From: Chitinophaga sp. GbtcB8
GTDB taxonomy: Bacteria; Bacteroidota; Bacteroidia; Chitinophagales; Chitinophagaceae
Reading direction: 5' to 3'
Assembly: GCF_019091455.1 (NCBI RefSeq)
Contig: NZ_JAGXJN010000046.1
Coordinates: 1-61,285 of the forward strand
DNA length: 61,285 bases
Positions within the stretch are counted from its first letter, which is position 1, and each line of letters starts with the position of its first letter. Below, piece after piece: positions 43,428 to 51,394 of this stretch. The position numbers were made by a program, and so were the translations under genes. Under the pieces are notes generated by a model. That model searched no databases. It was given only the letters and a program-made list of their open reading frames with translations, and was not told where the DNA came from.

Positions 43428-44081
43428 ATGCCAAAGATCAAAGCTGCGGCCGACCGGTTTCTGGTATTATTAAAGACCCGTGGACCGCAAACTGCTGCCT
43501 CCCTGGCTGCCGAACTGGGCATGACAGGAGAAGGGGCCCGTTTGCAATTGCTGAAACTGGCAGAAGAAGGGCTGGTGGCTGCTACTACAAGCGCCAAAGG
43601 CGTAGGCCGGCCGGTACAGGTATGGAACCTGACCGCGCAGGGCAATGCCCATTTTCCGGATACCCACGCTGCACTTACCCTGCAGCTGATGCAAACCATC
43701 CGTCATGAGTTGGGACAGGAAGCGCTGGACCAGATTATTAGCGCCCGGGAAAACCAGCAGCTGGAAAAATACCGTGCTGCTTTGGAGGGTGCTGCCGATG
43801 TAGGAGATAAAATAGCCCGTTTTGCTGCCCTGCGCACCGCCGAAGGCTTTTTAGCAGAATGGCGTAAGGACGGGGATGGCTTTACCTTTGTTGAGAATCA
43901 TTGCCCCATCTGCAGCGCTGCTGCCCAATGTGTAAATATCTGCCAATCAGAGTTAAGGACCTTCCGCACCATCCTGGGGGATGAAGTAAAGATCCACCGT
44001 ACGGATCATATTGTTTCCGGCGATCACCGCTGTGTGTACCGTATTGATCTTATCGAAAACCTGGCGCTCAAAGAAGATTAA
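43428..44081 (+). CDS. SufR-like HTH regulator with Cys cluster
   Basis: 217 residues from ATG 43428 (a TTG four codons earlier is possible). N-terminal winged helix: DRFLVLLKTRGPQTAASLAA, MTGEGARLQLLKLAEEGLV, KGVGRPVQVWNLT. The C-terminal domain carries C159, C162, C168, C172 and C202 (CPIC, QCVNIC, HRCVYRI), a set suited to an Fe-S cluster. This is the COG2345 type that includes SufR, the Fe-S-sensing repressor of suf operons in cyanobacteria and actinobacteria. It is divergent from the flavoprotein-suf operon, which supports a SufR role. The cluster itself is inferred. Confidence 0.8.
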   Translation: MPKIKAAADRFLVLLKTRGPQTAASLAAELGMTGEGARLQLLKLAEEGLVAATTSAKGVGRPVQVWNLTAQGNAHFPDTHAALTLQLMQTIRHELGQEALDQIISARENQQLEKYRAALEGAADVGDKIARFAALRTAEGFLAEWRKDGDGFTFVENHCPICSAAAQCVNICQSELRTFRTILGDEVKIHRTDHIVSGDHRCVYRIDLIENLALKED

Positions 44082-44251
44082 GTGCGCTTTTAATAGGAGT
44101 GGTATACGCTTTTACTATGGCTTTCATACGCTTTTACCCCAGGTTGCACCCGTGTTTCTTTCATGTTGCTCCCAGGTCCCTCCCAGGTCCCTCTCATGTC
44201 AGATCCTGGTTACTCCCTCATACAACCCTGCTTTTATCCAGGGAACTACCC

Positions 44252-44665
44252 CTAAAAGATCAACACCAACGTACCTCCTATAATTAATAATGCCCCAATG
44301 GCTGTTTTCAGGGTTAGGGCCTCGTGCAGGAAGATCACGGACAGGATGATCGTGAGCGCCACGCTCAATTTATCTACCGGGGCTACCTGGGATACTTTAC
44401 CCAATTGCAAGGCTTTAAAATAAAAGATCCAGGAAAGGCCGGTAGCTATGCCGGATAATACCAGGAACAGCAGGTTGTGCTTAGACAGGCCGCTGAGTCC
44501 TTTTGCCTCCCCGCGGGCCAGCACAATGCCCCAGGCTATTATTAATATAATAATGGTGCGGATGGCCGTGGCCAGGTTAGAGTTCACTGCTGATACACCT
44601 ATTTTGGCAAATATGGCTGTAAGTGCGGCAAAAAGCGCGGAGAGTAATGCATAAAGCCACCACAT
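44252..44665 (-). CDS. half-size EamA/DMT transporter (5 helices)
   Basis: 137 residues, about five membrane helices in one EamA repeat (YALLSALFAALTAIFAKIG; GLSWIFYFKALQLGKVSQVAPVDKL; LHEALTLKTAIGALLIIGGTLVLIF). Normal DMT carriers have two repeats (about 290 aa), so this must pair with itself or a partner. Substrate unknown. The gap 44082-44251 on the other side holds TCCCAGGTCCC-like short repeats and no gene. Confidence 0.85.
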   Translation of the reverse strand: MWWLYALLSALFAALTAIFAKIGVSAVNSNLATAIRTIIILIIAWGIVLARGEAKGLSGLSKHNLLFLVLSGIATGLSWIFYFKALQLGKVSQVAPVDKLSVALTIILSVIFLHEALTLKTAIGALLIIGGTLVLIF

Positions 44666-44700
44666 ATTATTAAGGATTTAATGGTAATAGTATGAATAAA

Positions 44701-44728
44701 AAAAACCTGTCTGAACAGACAGGTTTTT
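44701..44728 (-). terminator. terminator after the 55-residue protein gene
   Basis: A perfect 13 bp stem AAAAACCTGTCTG (44701-44713) with its complement (44716-44728), AA loop, and T-runs on both sides. It ends the minus-strand pair at 44752-45547. Confidence 0.85.
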
Positions 44729-44751
44729 GATAAATTGAAAAACGTATGAAA

Positions 44752-44919
44752 TTATAAAGATTGCAAGAGCTTCATAAAGGTAGCGGCTTGCTCTTTGGTT
44801 TTAATTATTTTATGCAAAGAGGACCCATTGCGGATAGCGCCTGACCCTTTAAGGTTAGCTCCATTTTCTTTGGCCTTTTTGGTGAGGGCCAATAATTTAG
44901 CTTCTATGGATTCTTTCAT
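44752..44919 (-). CDS. 55-residue protein downstream of the DUF6934-like gene
   Basis: A 56-codon ATG-TAA frame. Sequence features: MKESIEAKLLALTKKAKENG (amphipathic helix), a Gly/Asn/Ser-rich centre (LKGSGAIRNGSSLH) and KIIKTKEQAATFMKLLQSL, a second helix. No signal or membrane segment. It lies 61 bp after the DUF6934-like gene with a terminator 24 bp downstream, so the two form a tight two-gene unit, a shape often seen in toxin-antitoxin or protein-partner pairs. No family recognised. Confidence 0.6.
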   Translation of the reverse strand: MKESIEAKLLALTKKAKENGANLKGSGAIRNGSSLHKIIKTKEQAATFMKLLQSL

Positions 44920-44980
44920 GAAAGTAAAGTTAAGAAAAAAATAGTAAGGCTAAAAAAATTATGTTTAAAGCAGGCACACT

Positions 44981-45547
44981 CTATTCTGCAATTTTTGAAT
45001 TGAAAATGAAATAATTATACATAACCGGTGGTGGCAGCCGGCTGCCTTTCAGTATGCGGTCCGGTACCGGCTGTATATCTGTAAAATCAAAAGGATTATC
45101 GTACTGGTTCTTACCAAAGCGGGTAATACGCACATAATACTTAAGCCCGTAAATATTGAAGTACTTGCTCAGGTAGTCATAATTCCTTTGCAGGAACATA
45201 TAATACATATAGGCCCGCGCATTGTCAGAGCCATCTATGCCCAGGTAATGACCTTTATTATTGTTCAGGAAATTAAGCCCATCGAACAGGATGGTGGAAA
45301 ACACACGGGAATAATCCTTATGGGATAGCTGGGCCTTGTCATTGATCTCGCCCTTTTTATCCAGCGGGCCAAAGGCCAGGTTATACACATTGGGCAGCAG
45401 GGTATGGCATTCATTACTGATCTCCACCTTTAGCGGTAAATAGGTACCGTCTTCCAGTTCGGTTTTAAAGGTACTGATGCGGAGGTCTTCGGAAATGTGC
45501 TCTATCTCATACAGGTTCTCAAAGTCAATTTTTACGGATATGGCCAT
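44981..45547 (-). CDS. DUF6934-like protein
   Basis: 188 residues, soluble, no signal. Segments: SVKIDFENLYEIEHIS at the N-terminus, SRVFSTILFDGLNFLNNN, YLGIDGSDNARAYMYYMFLQ and KYFNIYGLKYYVRI. The GSxNARxxxY-type motif and length fit DUF6934, a Bacteroidota family of unknown role. It is paired with the 55-residue gene downstream. The GNAT gene upstream has a gap of 65 bp. Confidence 0.7.
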   Translation of the reverse strand: MAISVKIDFENLYEIEHISEDLRISTFKTELEDGTYLPLKVEISNECHTLLPNVYNLAFGPLDKKGEINDKAQLSHKDYSRVFSTILFDGLNFLNNNKGHYLGIDGSDNARAYMYYMFLQRNYDYLSKYFNIYGLKYYVRITRFGKNQYDNPFDFTDIQPVPDRILKGSRLPPPVMYNYFIFNSKIAE

Positions 45548-45612
45548 TTTACAATAGGGGTATGGTTAAAGCACACAAATTTAGGGATTGAAAGTATTTA
45601 ACGGTCATCCAT

Positions 45613-46113
45613 TTAGCCCTTTACCTTTTTTCCTAATATTTTCAGGCTCCGTTTTATGCCGTCTAATTCAGCAATATCGGGCATGTGGGCCCATTCTTCA
45701 AAACCCATTTTTTCAAACAATAACAGGCTGGGCTGGTTATGCGCAAAAATAAATCCCAACAGGGTTTCTACACCTAAGGCCGGGCATTGTTCCATGGCGT
45801 AGCTTAATACGGCTTTGCCCAAACCCCTGCCGCGGAAATCAGGATGCAGGTAAATACTGATCTCCACCGTGGCATTGTATGCCGGGCGGCCGTAAAAAGA
45901 TTGCAGGCTTACCCAGCCGGCTACCTGGCCATCTGCTTCTACCATCCATAAGGGACGCTTACCCGGTACATGGGCATGGAACCAGTTTTCACGGCTTTCA
46001 ACGGTAACAGGTGCGGTATCTGCAGTTACCATCCGGGAGGGAATGGTAGTGTTGTAAATATCTACGATCAGCGGCAGATCGGAGAGGAGTGCATTACGGA
46101 AATTGAGTGACAT
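45613..46113 (-). CDS. GNAT acetyltransferase (phosphinothricin-like)
   Basis: 166 residues. GNAT fold: LIVDIYNTTIPSRMVTADTAPVT, GWVSLQSFYGRPAYNATVEISIY, and the acetyl-CoA pyrophosphate loop FRGRGLGKAVLSYAM followed by NQPSLLLFEKMGFEEW. The PAT-like branch N-acetylates small amines or amino-acid analogues; the substrate is unknown. It lies 16 bp downstream of the AI-2E gene and may be co-transcribed. Confidence 0.9.
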   Translation of the reverse strand: MSLNFRNALLSDLPLIVDIYNTTIPSRMVTADTAPVTVESRENWFHAHVPGKRPLWMVEADGQVAGWVSLQSFYGRPAYNATVEISIYLHPDFRGRGLGKAVLSYAMEQCPALGVETLLGFIFAHNQPSLLLFEKMGFEEWAHMPDIAELDGIKRSLKILGKKVKG

Positions 46114-46129
46114 GGGAGGTAAAAATACT

Positions 46130-47221
46130 TTATTCGTCCGGTGTGGTGAGCTTTATCTTTTTCTTTTTGGGCTTTTCCGGCAGCTCACCCAGCAGAATGG
46201 CCCAGGGCTGCATTACCTCAATATGCTCAAAAATGATCTTCAGGATGGCAATAATCGGAATGGCCAGGAACATGCCCGGGATACCCCAGAGCAGGTTACC
46301 GGTTACTACACCAATAATGGTTACCAATGCATTGATCTTTACCTTGGAGCCCACGATACGGGGCAGCAGGATATTACTGTCCAGGAAGTGCACGGTGAGC
46401 AATGCAACACCTACCTGCACGCTGGCGCCAAAGGTGCTGGTGGTCATGGTTACCACCATACTAATAATAATAGCGGTAAAAATGCCCAGGTAAGGAATAA
46501 TGTTAAAGACGGCTGCCATAATACCCAGCAGCGTGGCATATTTAATGCCCAGCGTCCAGAAGATGGCGCAGTTTACAACGGCCACTACTACCATTTCTAT
46601 CATTAACCCACTTACGTAGCTTTTAATAATGATGCGGGTCTGTTTTATCACATCCAACAGCTTTTCCCGGTGTTTTTCCTGGAAAAGCCTTACCAGGAAG
46701 GCTATGAGCAGGGAACGGTATAACAGCAGGAAAAAGGAATACAGCAATACAAAAATGATGAACACCAGCATGGATGATACGGCGCCTAAGGTTTGGCTCA
46801 GGAAGGTAGTGGCAGAGCCCAGGGTACCCATGGCCAGCTGCTCCAGGTAATCCATTTGCTTATGTGCGTTCATGTGAAATTCTTCGTTTATCCATAGCTG
46901 TAAGGAATCCAGGCTTTTTATCAGCTGTTGCTGTAAATGCGGAAAGTCGGATACAAAAGCTCCCATTTGCGTGGTAAGCAGGGCTACTACGCTGGATAAA
47001 AGTATTATGAAGATGAACACCGCGCAAAAAGCGGCCAGGCCCCGGGAAAAGCGGAAGCTCTCCAGCAGGTTGGCCAGCGGCAGCAGCATAATGGCCACCA
47101 GAAAGGCAAACACCAGCGGAATGAGGATGGTGGCGCTGAAATGCGCAATGTAAATGATCAGTACAAGTGATAACAGGGTGAAGGCCAGGCGCGCATTAAA
47201 AGGGAGTCTGCTTTCGTTCAT
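46130..47221 (-). CDS. AI-2E family transporter
   Basis: 363 residues from ATG 47221 (the open frame reaches 47275, but MNESRLPFNARLAF is the usual start). About 8 membrane helices with the TqsA/YdiK layout, a periplasmic helical region (about 70-140; FPHLQQQLIKSLDSLQLW), GIMAAVFNIIPYLGIFTA and GNLLWGIPGMFLAIPIIAILKIIF near the end, then a basic tail. Members export AI-2 or other small solutes, or act as sodium/proton antiporters; function here unknown. Confidence 0.9.
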   Translation of the reverse strand: MNESRLPFNARLAFTLLSLVLIIYIAHFSATILIPLVFAFLVAIMLLPLANLLESFRFSRGLAAFCAVFIFIILLSSVVALLTTQMGAFVSDFPHLQQQLIKSLDSLQLWINEEFHMNAHKQMDYLEQLAMGTLGSATTFLSQTLGAVSSMLVFIIFVLLYSFFLLLYRSLLIAFLVRLFQEKHREKLLDVIKQTRIIIKSYVSGLMIEMVVVAVVNCAIFWTLGIKYATLLGIMAAVFNIIPYLGIFTAIIISMVVTMTTSTFGASVQVGVALLTVHFLDSNILLPRIVGSKVKINALVTIIGVVTGNLLWGIPGMFLAIPIIAILKIIFEHIEVMQPWAILLGELPEKPKKKKIKLTTPDE

Positions 47222-47335
47222 CTTATATAAAGATTTATTCAAAAATAACAGATTATTGGTTAGTTGGTTTATCAATTTATTATTAGTAGTTTAAGCTGCC
47301 TATCACATCATCAATGATTAAACCAATTTAACCAG

Positions 47336-48436
47336 ATGCAAAAATTGCTATACCTGTTACCGCTATGCCTGATACTGCTGGTACATGCTGACAGCCATGC
47401 CCAGTCCACGGCAAAATACAATCCAATAGACAGCCTGCCGGTGCGCGGATTCTGTATTGGCGCACCTTCCGTAAAGGGGCTGGATGAATTTATCACCTTC
47501 ATTCACAAGGAGCTGGCGCCCCGCCATATCAATACCTTAGTGCTGCGCATAGATTATAATTACCAGTATAAAAGCCACCCGGAGCTGAGTGATCCCGGTG
47601 CATTATCCAAACAGGATGTGGCCAAACTGGTACAGGCCTGTAAGGAAGACCGTATACATCTGATACCACAGGTGAACCTGCTGGGGCACCAATCCTGGGC
47701 AGGCAGCACCGGTACTTTGTTACGGGTATACCCTGCGTTTGATGAAAACCCGGAGGTGAAAATGCCGGCTAACTATGTATGGCCCAATGAAGACGGCCTT
47801 TATTGTAAAAGCTATTGCCCGCTGCACCCGGAAGTGCATAAGGTGGTGTTTGATGTGATGGATGAAATTTGTGATGCGTTTGAAACAGATGCTTTTCATG
47901 CCGGTATGGATGAAGTGTTCTATATAGGCAATGATAAATGCCCGCGTTGTGGCGGCCGTGATAAAGCGGAACTTTTTGCCGGCGAGGTACGTACGCTGCG
48001 CAACCACCTGGCAGAGAAACACCGTGAGCTGTGGATCTGGGGCGACCGCCTGCTGGATGGTAAAACCACGGGCATGGGTATGTGGGAGGCCAGCATGAAT
48101 AATACCCACCGTGCAGTAGACCTGATCCCGAAAGATGTGATGATCTGTGACTGGCACTATGACCGCCCGGATAAAACGCCGGTGTATTTTGCTATGAAAG
48201 GCCTGCGCGTGATCACCTGCCCCTGGCGCAAACCGCAGGTAGCTGTAGCCCAGCTGGATGACCTGGATCATTTTCGCAGGGATGCTACCAAAGAGCTGAA
48301 ACCAATGTACCAGGGTATGATGCAAACGGTATGGTCGCCGGCAGAGGCTTTTCTGGATGAATATTACGGCCGCAAGACCAATGCAAAAGACGGGGAAAAT
48401 ACCTCAACCAACTGCTTTAAGGCAGTGTTTAAATAG
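47336..48436 (+). CDS. exported GH20-like glycoside hydrolase
   Basis: 366 residues with a signal peptide (KLLYLLPLCLILLVHADSHA). TIM barrel with HINTLVLRIDYNYQY, LIPQVNLLGHQSW and the GH20-type catalytic pair D192-E193 in FHAGMDEVFY; a Trp-rich end (MQTVWSPAEAFLDEYYG). True GH20 enzymes release terminal N-acetylhexosamine; this shorter, single-domain form lacks the usual GH20b N-terminal domain, so activity is unproven. Its stop is next to a family D repeat. Confidence 0.82.
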   Translation: MQKLLYLLPLCLILLVHADSHAQSTAKYNPIDSLPVRGFCIGAPSVKGLDEFITFIHKELAPRHINTLVLRIDYNYQYKSHPELSDPGALSKQDVAKLVQACKEDRIHLIPQVNLLGHQSWAGSTGTLLRVYPAFDENPEVKMPANYVWPNEDGLYCKSYCPLHPEVHKVVFDVMDEICDAFETDAFHAGMDEVFYIGNDKCPRCGGRDKAELFAGEVRTLRNHLAEKHRELWIWGDRLLDGKTTGMGMWEASMNNTHRAVDLIPKDVMICDWHYDRPDKTPVYFAMKGLRVITCPWRKPQVAVAQLDDLDHFRRDATKELKPMYQGMMQTVWSPAEAFLDEYYGRKTNAKDGENTSTNCFKAVFK

Positions 48437-48440
48437 ATGT

Positions 48441-48529
48441 GCAGATATGCAAATATGCAGGTATGCAGATGGATTGAAGCGTAATCCGTCATTTGCACAT
48501 CTGCATATTTGCACATCCGCTCATTATTC
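48441..48529. repeat. family D octad repeat, palindromic
   Basis: GCAGATAT, GCAAATAT, GCAGGTAT, GCAGATGG (48441-48472) faces CATTTGCA, CATCTGCA, TATTTGCA, CATCCGCT (48490-48521). The period is 8, unlike the other families. It fills the convergent gap and ends at the AraC stop codon. Confidence 0.8.
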
Positions 48530-49454
48530 AGATATTCTTCATGTAGGGAATATAGATCTCGCACAAATTGGGACCTGTGAGTGACATAAAGAAATGATTG
48601 CCGCTCATCTTATAAATGCCTTCGCGGCAGCAGCGGTTAATAAAGTCATACATGGGCACCCCGGCGCTAACAAAGTCCAGCGGCACCTGCAGGCGCAGGT
48701 AATGGCCACCTGATATACGTTTCCGAATTAAATTCTTCACCTGCTCGCTTAACTGGATATTAGCCTGGGTATCCTTAACGGGAATGCATACACCGGCATA
48801 CATGCTTAGTCTTTCATAATCGGTAACCGGCACAGCATCCAGGGTACCGGTAACAATTTTACCTTGTGGCAGATCCAGCAGATCCAGCATTTTGCGGAAG
48901 CGCTGCTCGTAGCGGCTCATTCTCATTACCAGCTGGGCTATGGGGTCCTGGCCATAGGAAATGAGGGTGTAATACATGATGGAATCGGGCAGTATTACAT
49001 GTTCTGCCCTTTCAAAGCTGAAAAAGTTGCTGATAGTGCTGCCTTGCTGGGCATGTACAGCCGTGATCATGGCCGTCATTTCCAGGGTTCTTTTTTCGTT
49101 GGGCAGCTCCTCTATCCGGCGAAAATAACGCGGGCTGCCGCCGAAGTGGTTGGTAAAGGCTTTGGTGAAAGCGGCCATGGTAGCGTAGCCTGAGAGGTCG
49201 CTGATCTCCCCGATATTATACCCGCTGTGGCGCAGCAGGCCGGCGGCCAGTTCCAGGCGATGACGTTTTACGTACTGCCAGTAAGGTTCGCCCATGATCT
49301 CTGCAAAGATGTGATAAAAATAAGAGTAGGAGATCCCCAGCCAGTCGGATACTTCCTTCATGTTAAAGGACTCCATTACATGATCATCGGCATAACCCAG
49401 ACCGCGCAGGGCATATTGCTCCAATTGATCTTTTGTGGGCGCTTTGGGCTTCAT
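48528..49454 (-). CDS. AraC-family regulator, N-terminal HTH
   Basis: 308 residues. The two AraC helix-turn-helix units lie at the N-terminus (about 25-115; MKEVSDWLGISYSYFYHIF and IGEISDLSGYATMAAFTKAF then GGSPRYFRR), and the ligand-binding region (about 130-308) lies after them, in the Rob/GyrI-like order. The C-terminal half is beta-rich with VPVTDYERLSMYAGVCIPV. It probably activates or represses nearby genes in response to a small ligand. The upstream gap 49455-49691 has no gene. Confidence 0.88.
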   Translation of the reverse strand: MKPKAPTKDQLEQYALRGLGYADDHVMESFNMKEVSDWLGISYSYFYHIFAEIMGEPYWQYVKRHRLELAAGLLRHSGYNIGEISDLSGYATMAAFTKAFTNHFGGSPRYFRRIEELPNEKRTLEMTAMITAVHAQQGSTISNFFSFERAEHVILPDSIMYYTLISYGQDPIAQLVMRMSRYEQRFRKMLDLLDLPQGKIVTGTLDAVPVTDYERLSMYAGVCIPVKDTQANIQLSEQVKNLIRKRISGGHYLRLQVPLDFVSAGVPMYDFINRCCREGIYKMSGNHFFMSLTGPNLCEIYIPYMKNI

Positions 49455-49691
49455 TATTAGTTACAGGTTTTAGTGAGGTTAGATTAAGTTGCTGGTACAC
49501 AGTCGTTTATAGGTGTATGTAAAAAACAATAAATAATGTATTTTTGCCAATTAAAATAAAATTAATGTTTTTGGCAGGAATGGAGAAAAAATTATTAACG
49601 GGTAACTGAAACTTATAACTTTATACTTTTTTTCAATTTTTTAACGTTATTAATAATAATTCTATTAGCCTCTTAAAAAAACCTTATCAAG

Positions 49692-50552
49692 TTGAAACAG
49701 ATCAAATGGGTACTATTGCTTAGTTTTCTGGCCCCACTCAGCGCGTTTTCACAAGACTGGCATATTGGTGGTTTTGCTGGGATCAGTAATTACAGCGGCG
49801 ATCTTGCACAGCAGCGGGTAGATATGAAGTATACGCGTCCTGCGCTGGGCCTGATGGTAAAAAGAGACATCAACCGTTATCTGACCTTACGGGCCGGTCT
49901 TAACTGGGGGCACATTGCAGGCGCTGACAGCACCAATGAAAGTAAGGACCTGCTTAAACGCAACCTGAGCTTCCGTTCAGTGATATGGGATGGGCATTTC
50001 ATTGCAGAATTTAATTTCCTGGATATTTATGAGAAAGGCTTTACACCCTATGTATTTGGGGGGATCGCACTTTTCCAGTTCTATCCCACAACAAAAGACT
50101 CATTGGGTAATAGCGTGCCTTTGCGCCGCCTGAGCACTGAAGGGCAGAACCTCCCGGAATACCCGGACAGAAGGCAATATGCGCTGCACCAGTTTGCCAT
50201 TCCTTTTGGCGCGGGTATAAAGGTAATGCTGAATGATACCTGGACCCTGGGACTGGAGATTGGTTTCCGTAAAACCTTTACCGATTACCTGGATGATGTA
50301 AGCAAAACCTATGTTGACGAAGCAACCCGCTTAAGATACTGGAGAGGGCAGGAGGCCGTTGATTTTGCCTACCGCGGGGATGAAGTAAATACCAAAGGCA
50401 TTACGCCCGGCACTTACCCTGCAGACGGCACTATCAGAGGATCTGATAAAAATAAGGACTGGTACATTTTTTCCGGCTTAACCCTCACTTATCGTATAGG
50501 CGGTCGCGGTATGTTCGGCAAACAAAAGTTTTCTACCTGTCCCAAATACTAG
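49692..50552 (+). CDS. DUF6089-like outer-membrane beta-barrel protein
   Basis: 286 residues, TTG start. Signal peptide (IKWVLLLSFLAPLSAFSQ) then alternating beta strands of a small barrel: DWHIGGFAGISNYSGDLAQ, TRPALGLMVKRDINRYL, PYVFGGIALFQF, FGAGIKVMLNDTWTLGLEIGF. The pattern fits DUF6089/PorT-like outer-membrane proteins of Bacteroidota. Role unknown, perhaps secretion or membrane stability. A strong terminator follows. Confidence 0.8.
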   Translation: MKQIKWVLLLSFLAPLSAFSQDWHIGGFAGISNYSGDLAQQRVDMKYTRPALGLMVKRDINRYLTLRAGLNWGHIAGADSTNESKDLLKRNLSFRSVIWDGHFIAEFNFLDIYEKGFTPYVFGGIALFQFYPTTKDSLGNSVPLRRLSTEGQNLPEYPDRRQYALHQFAIPFGAGIKVMLNDTWTLGLEIGFRKTFTDYLDDVSKTYVDEATRLRYWRGQEAVDFAYRGDEVNTKGITPGTYPADGTIRGSDKNKDWYIFSGLTLTYRIGGRGMFGKQKFSTCPKY

Positions 50553-50634
50553 TACAGCACTCATTTTGGCATAGTACTTGTTGGTTAAGCGTACAATCAT
50601 TCGCCCCCAACAAAGTCCACAATAAAAAAAAGGT

Positions 50635-50669
50635 ATCCCGTCAACTATCTTGTTGACGGGATTTTTTTT
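50635..50669 (+). terminator. terminator of the DUF6089-like gene
   Basis: A perfect 11 bp stem ATCCCGTCAAC (50635-50645) with GTTGACGGGAT (50652-50662), 6-base loop, then a run of T. Confidence 0.9.
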
Positions 50670-50701
50670 ATTTGGCATACTCTTTGAAATATATACAACA
50701 G

Positions 50702-50813
50702 AACAGGTATATAAGAAGCGGATGACCCACCGGCAACTGCCATAAGGATCAGAAACCGCGAAGAGAGTAAGAGCCGGAAAGGCCCGCCAGGAGGGACGCT
50801 TCAACTACCTGTT
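50702..50813 (+). ncRNA. candidate structured RNA upstream of a small exported protein
   Basis: A closing stem AACAGGTA/TACCTGTT (50702-50709 with 50806-50813), a second stem GAAGCG/CGCTTC (50715-50720 with 50797-50802) and an inner CCGGC/GCCGG (50730-50734 with 50773-50777) nest inside a 112 nt block. It follows the terminator at 50669 and precedes the gene at 50948, so it could be a leader element or a stand-alone RNA. Its GC-rich core contrasts with the AT-rich flanks. It matches no riboswitch that I can name. Confidence 0.45.
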
Positions 50814-50947
50814 ATAATATACACCGTATCATTGCTAACTTAAATCTATCAACCGGCAAACCGAAAAACACAATCCGCCTTTGACCATTCTCTGGTAGCA
50901 TCTACCATCTGCTCACAACAATTATTAAGAACTAAAATTGAAACAGC

Positions 50948-51253
50948 ATGAAACGCGTACTATTCATGATGCTGCTGTTAGGGGGCATCGTATTATCTGC
51001 TCAGGCGCAAAGAAGGGGCTATGGACCTCCGGGACATCACAAACACTGGAAAAGAGACCGTTGCGATGACCGCCGTTATTATGGCGGGTATTACAATGAG
51101 TGCAGGGACCGCAGGGTAGTAGTGTATGAACGCCCGGTAGTATATGGCCCCCCGGTATATGTTGCTCCTCCTCCACCTCCACCTGTAGTTTATTACCCGG
51201 CAAGACCACGTGCCCACGTGGTGATTAATGCGGGTGTTACATTTGTCCGTTAA
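50948..51253 (+). CDS. small exported Tyr/Pro-rich protein, unknown
   Basis: 101 residues. Signal peptide (MKRVLFMMLLLGGIVLSAQAQ). The mature part starts with basic and His-rich sequence (RGYGPPGHHKHWKRDRCDD), continues with Arg/Tyr (YYGGYYNECRDRRVVVYERP) and a proline run (APPPPPPVVYYP). The pattern recalls small surface or stress proteins of Chitinophagaceae, but I know no function. It has its own terminator, so it is single. Confidence 0.7.
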   Translation: MKRVLFMMLLLGGIVLSAQAQRRGYGPPGHHKHWKRDRCDDRRYYGGYYNECRDRRVVVYERPVVYGPPVYVAPPPPPPVVYYPARPRAHVVINAGVTFVR

Positions 51254-51315
51254 TATATATTGTGAAAATGCCTTGTGCTGTCTGAAATGTTTAGATGAAG
51301 ATTGAAATAGGTAAA

Positions 51316-51353
51316 GTCCCGTCATGGATTAGTTCCGTGACGGGACATTTTTT
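51316..51353 (+). terminator. terminator of the Tyr/Pro-rich protein gene
   Basis: A 9 bp stem GTCCCGTCA (51316-51324) with TGACGGGAC (51338-51346), then ATTTTTTATT. Confidence 0.85.
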
Positions 51354-51394
51354 ATTGACATATTTTTGAGCTTACTTTGTCTTTTCATTTCGCT

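Noticed and set aside
44082..44251. CRISPR-like or tandem array from repeated TCCCAGGTCCC
   Set aside because: Only two or three short, uneven copies without spacers of constant length.
50702..50813. SAM-I riboswitch
   Set aside because: GGCAAC and GGAGGGA strings occur but in the opposite order to the aptamer, and the gene downstream has no link to methionine.
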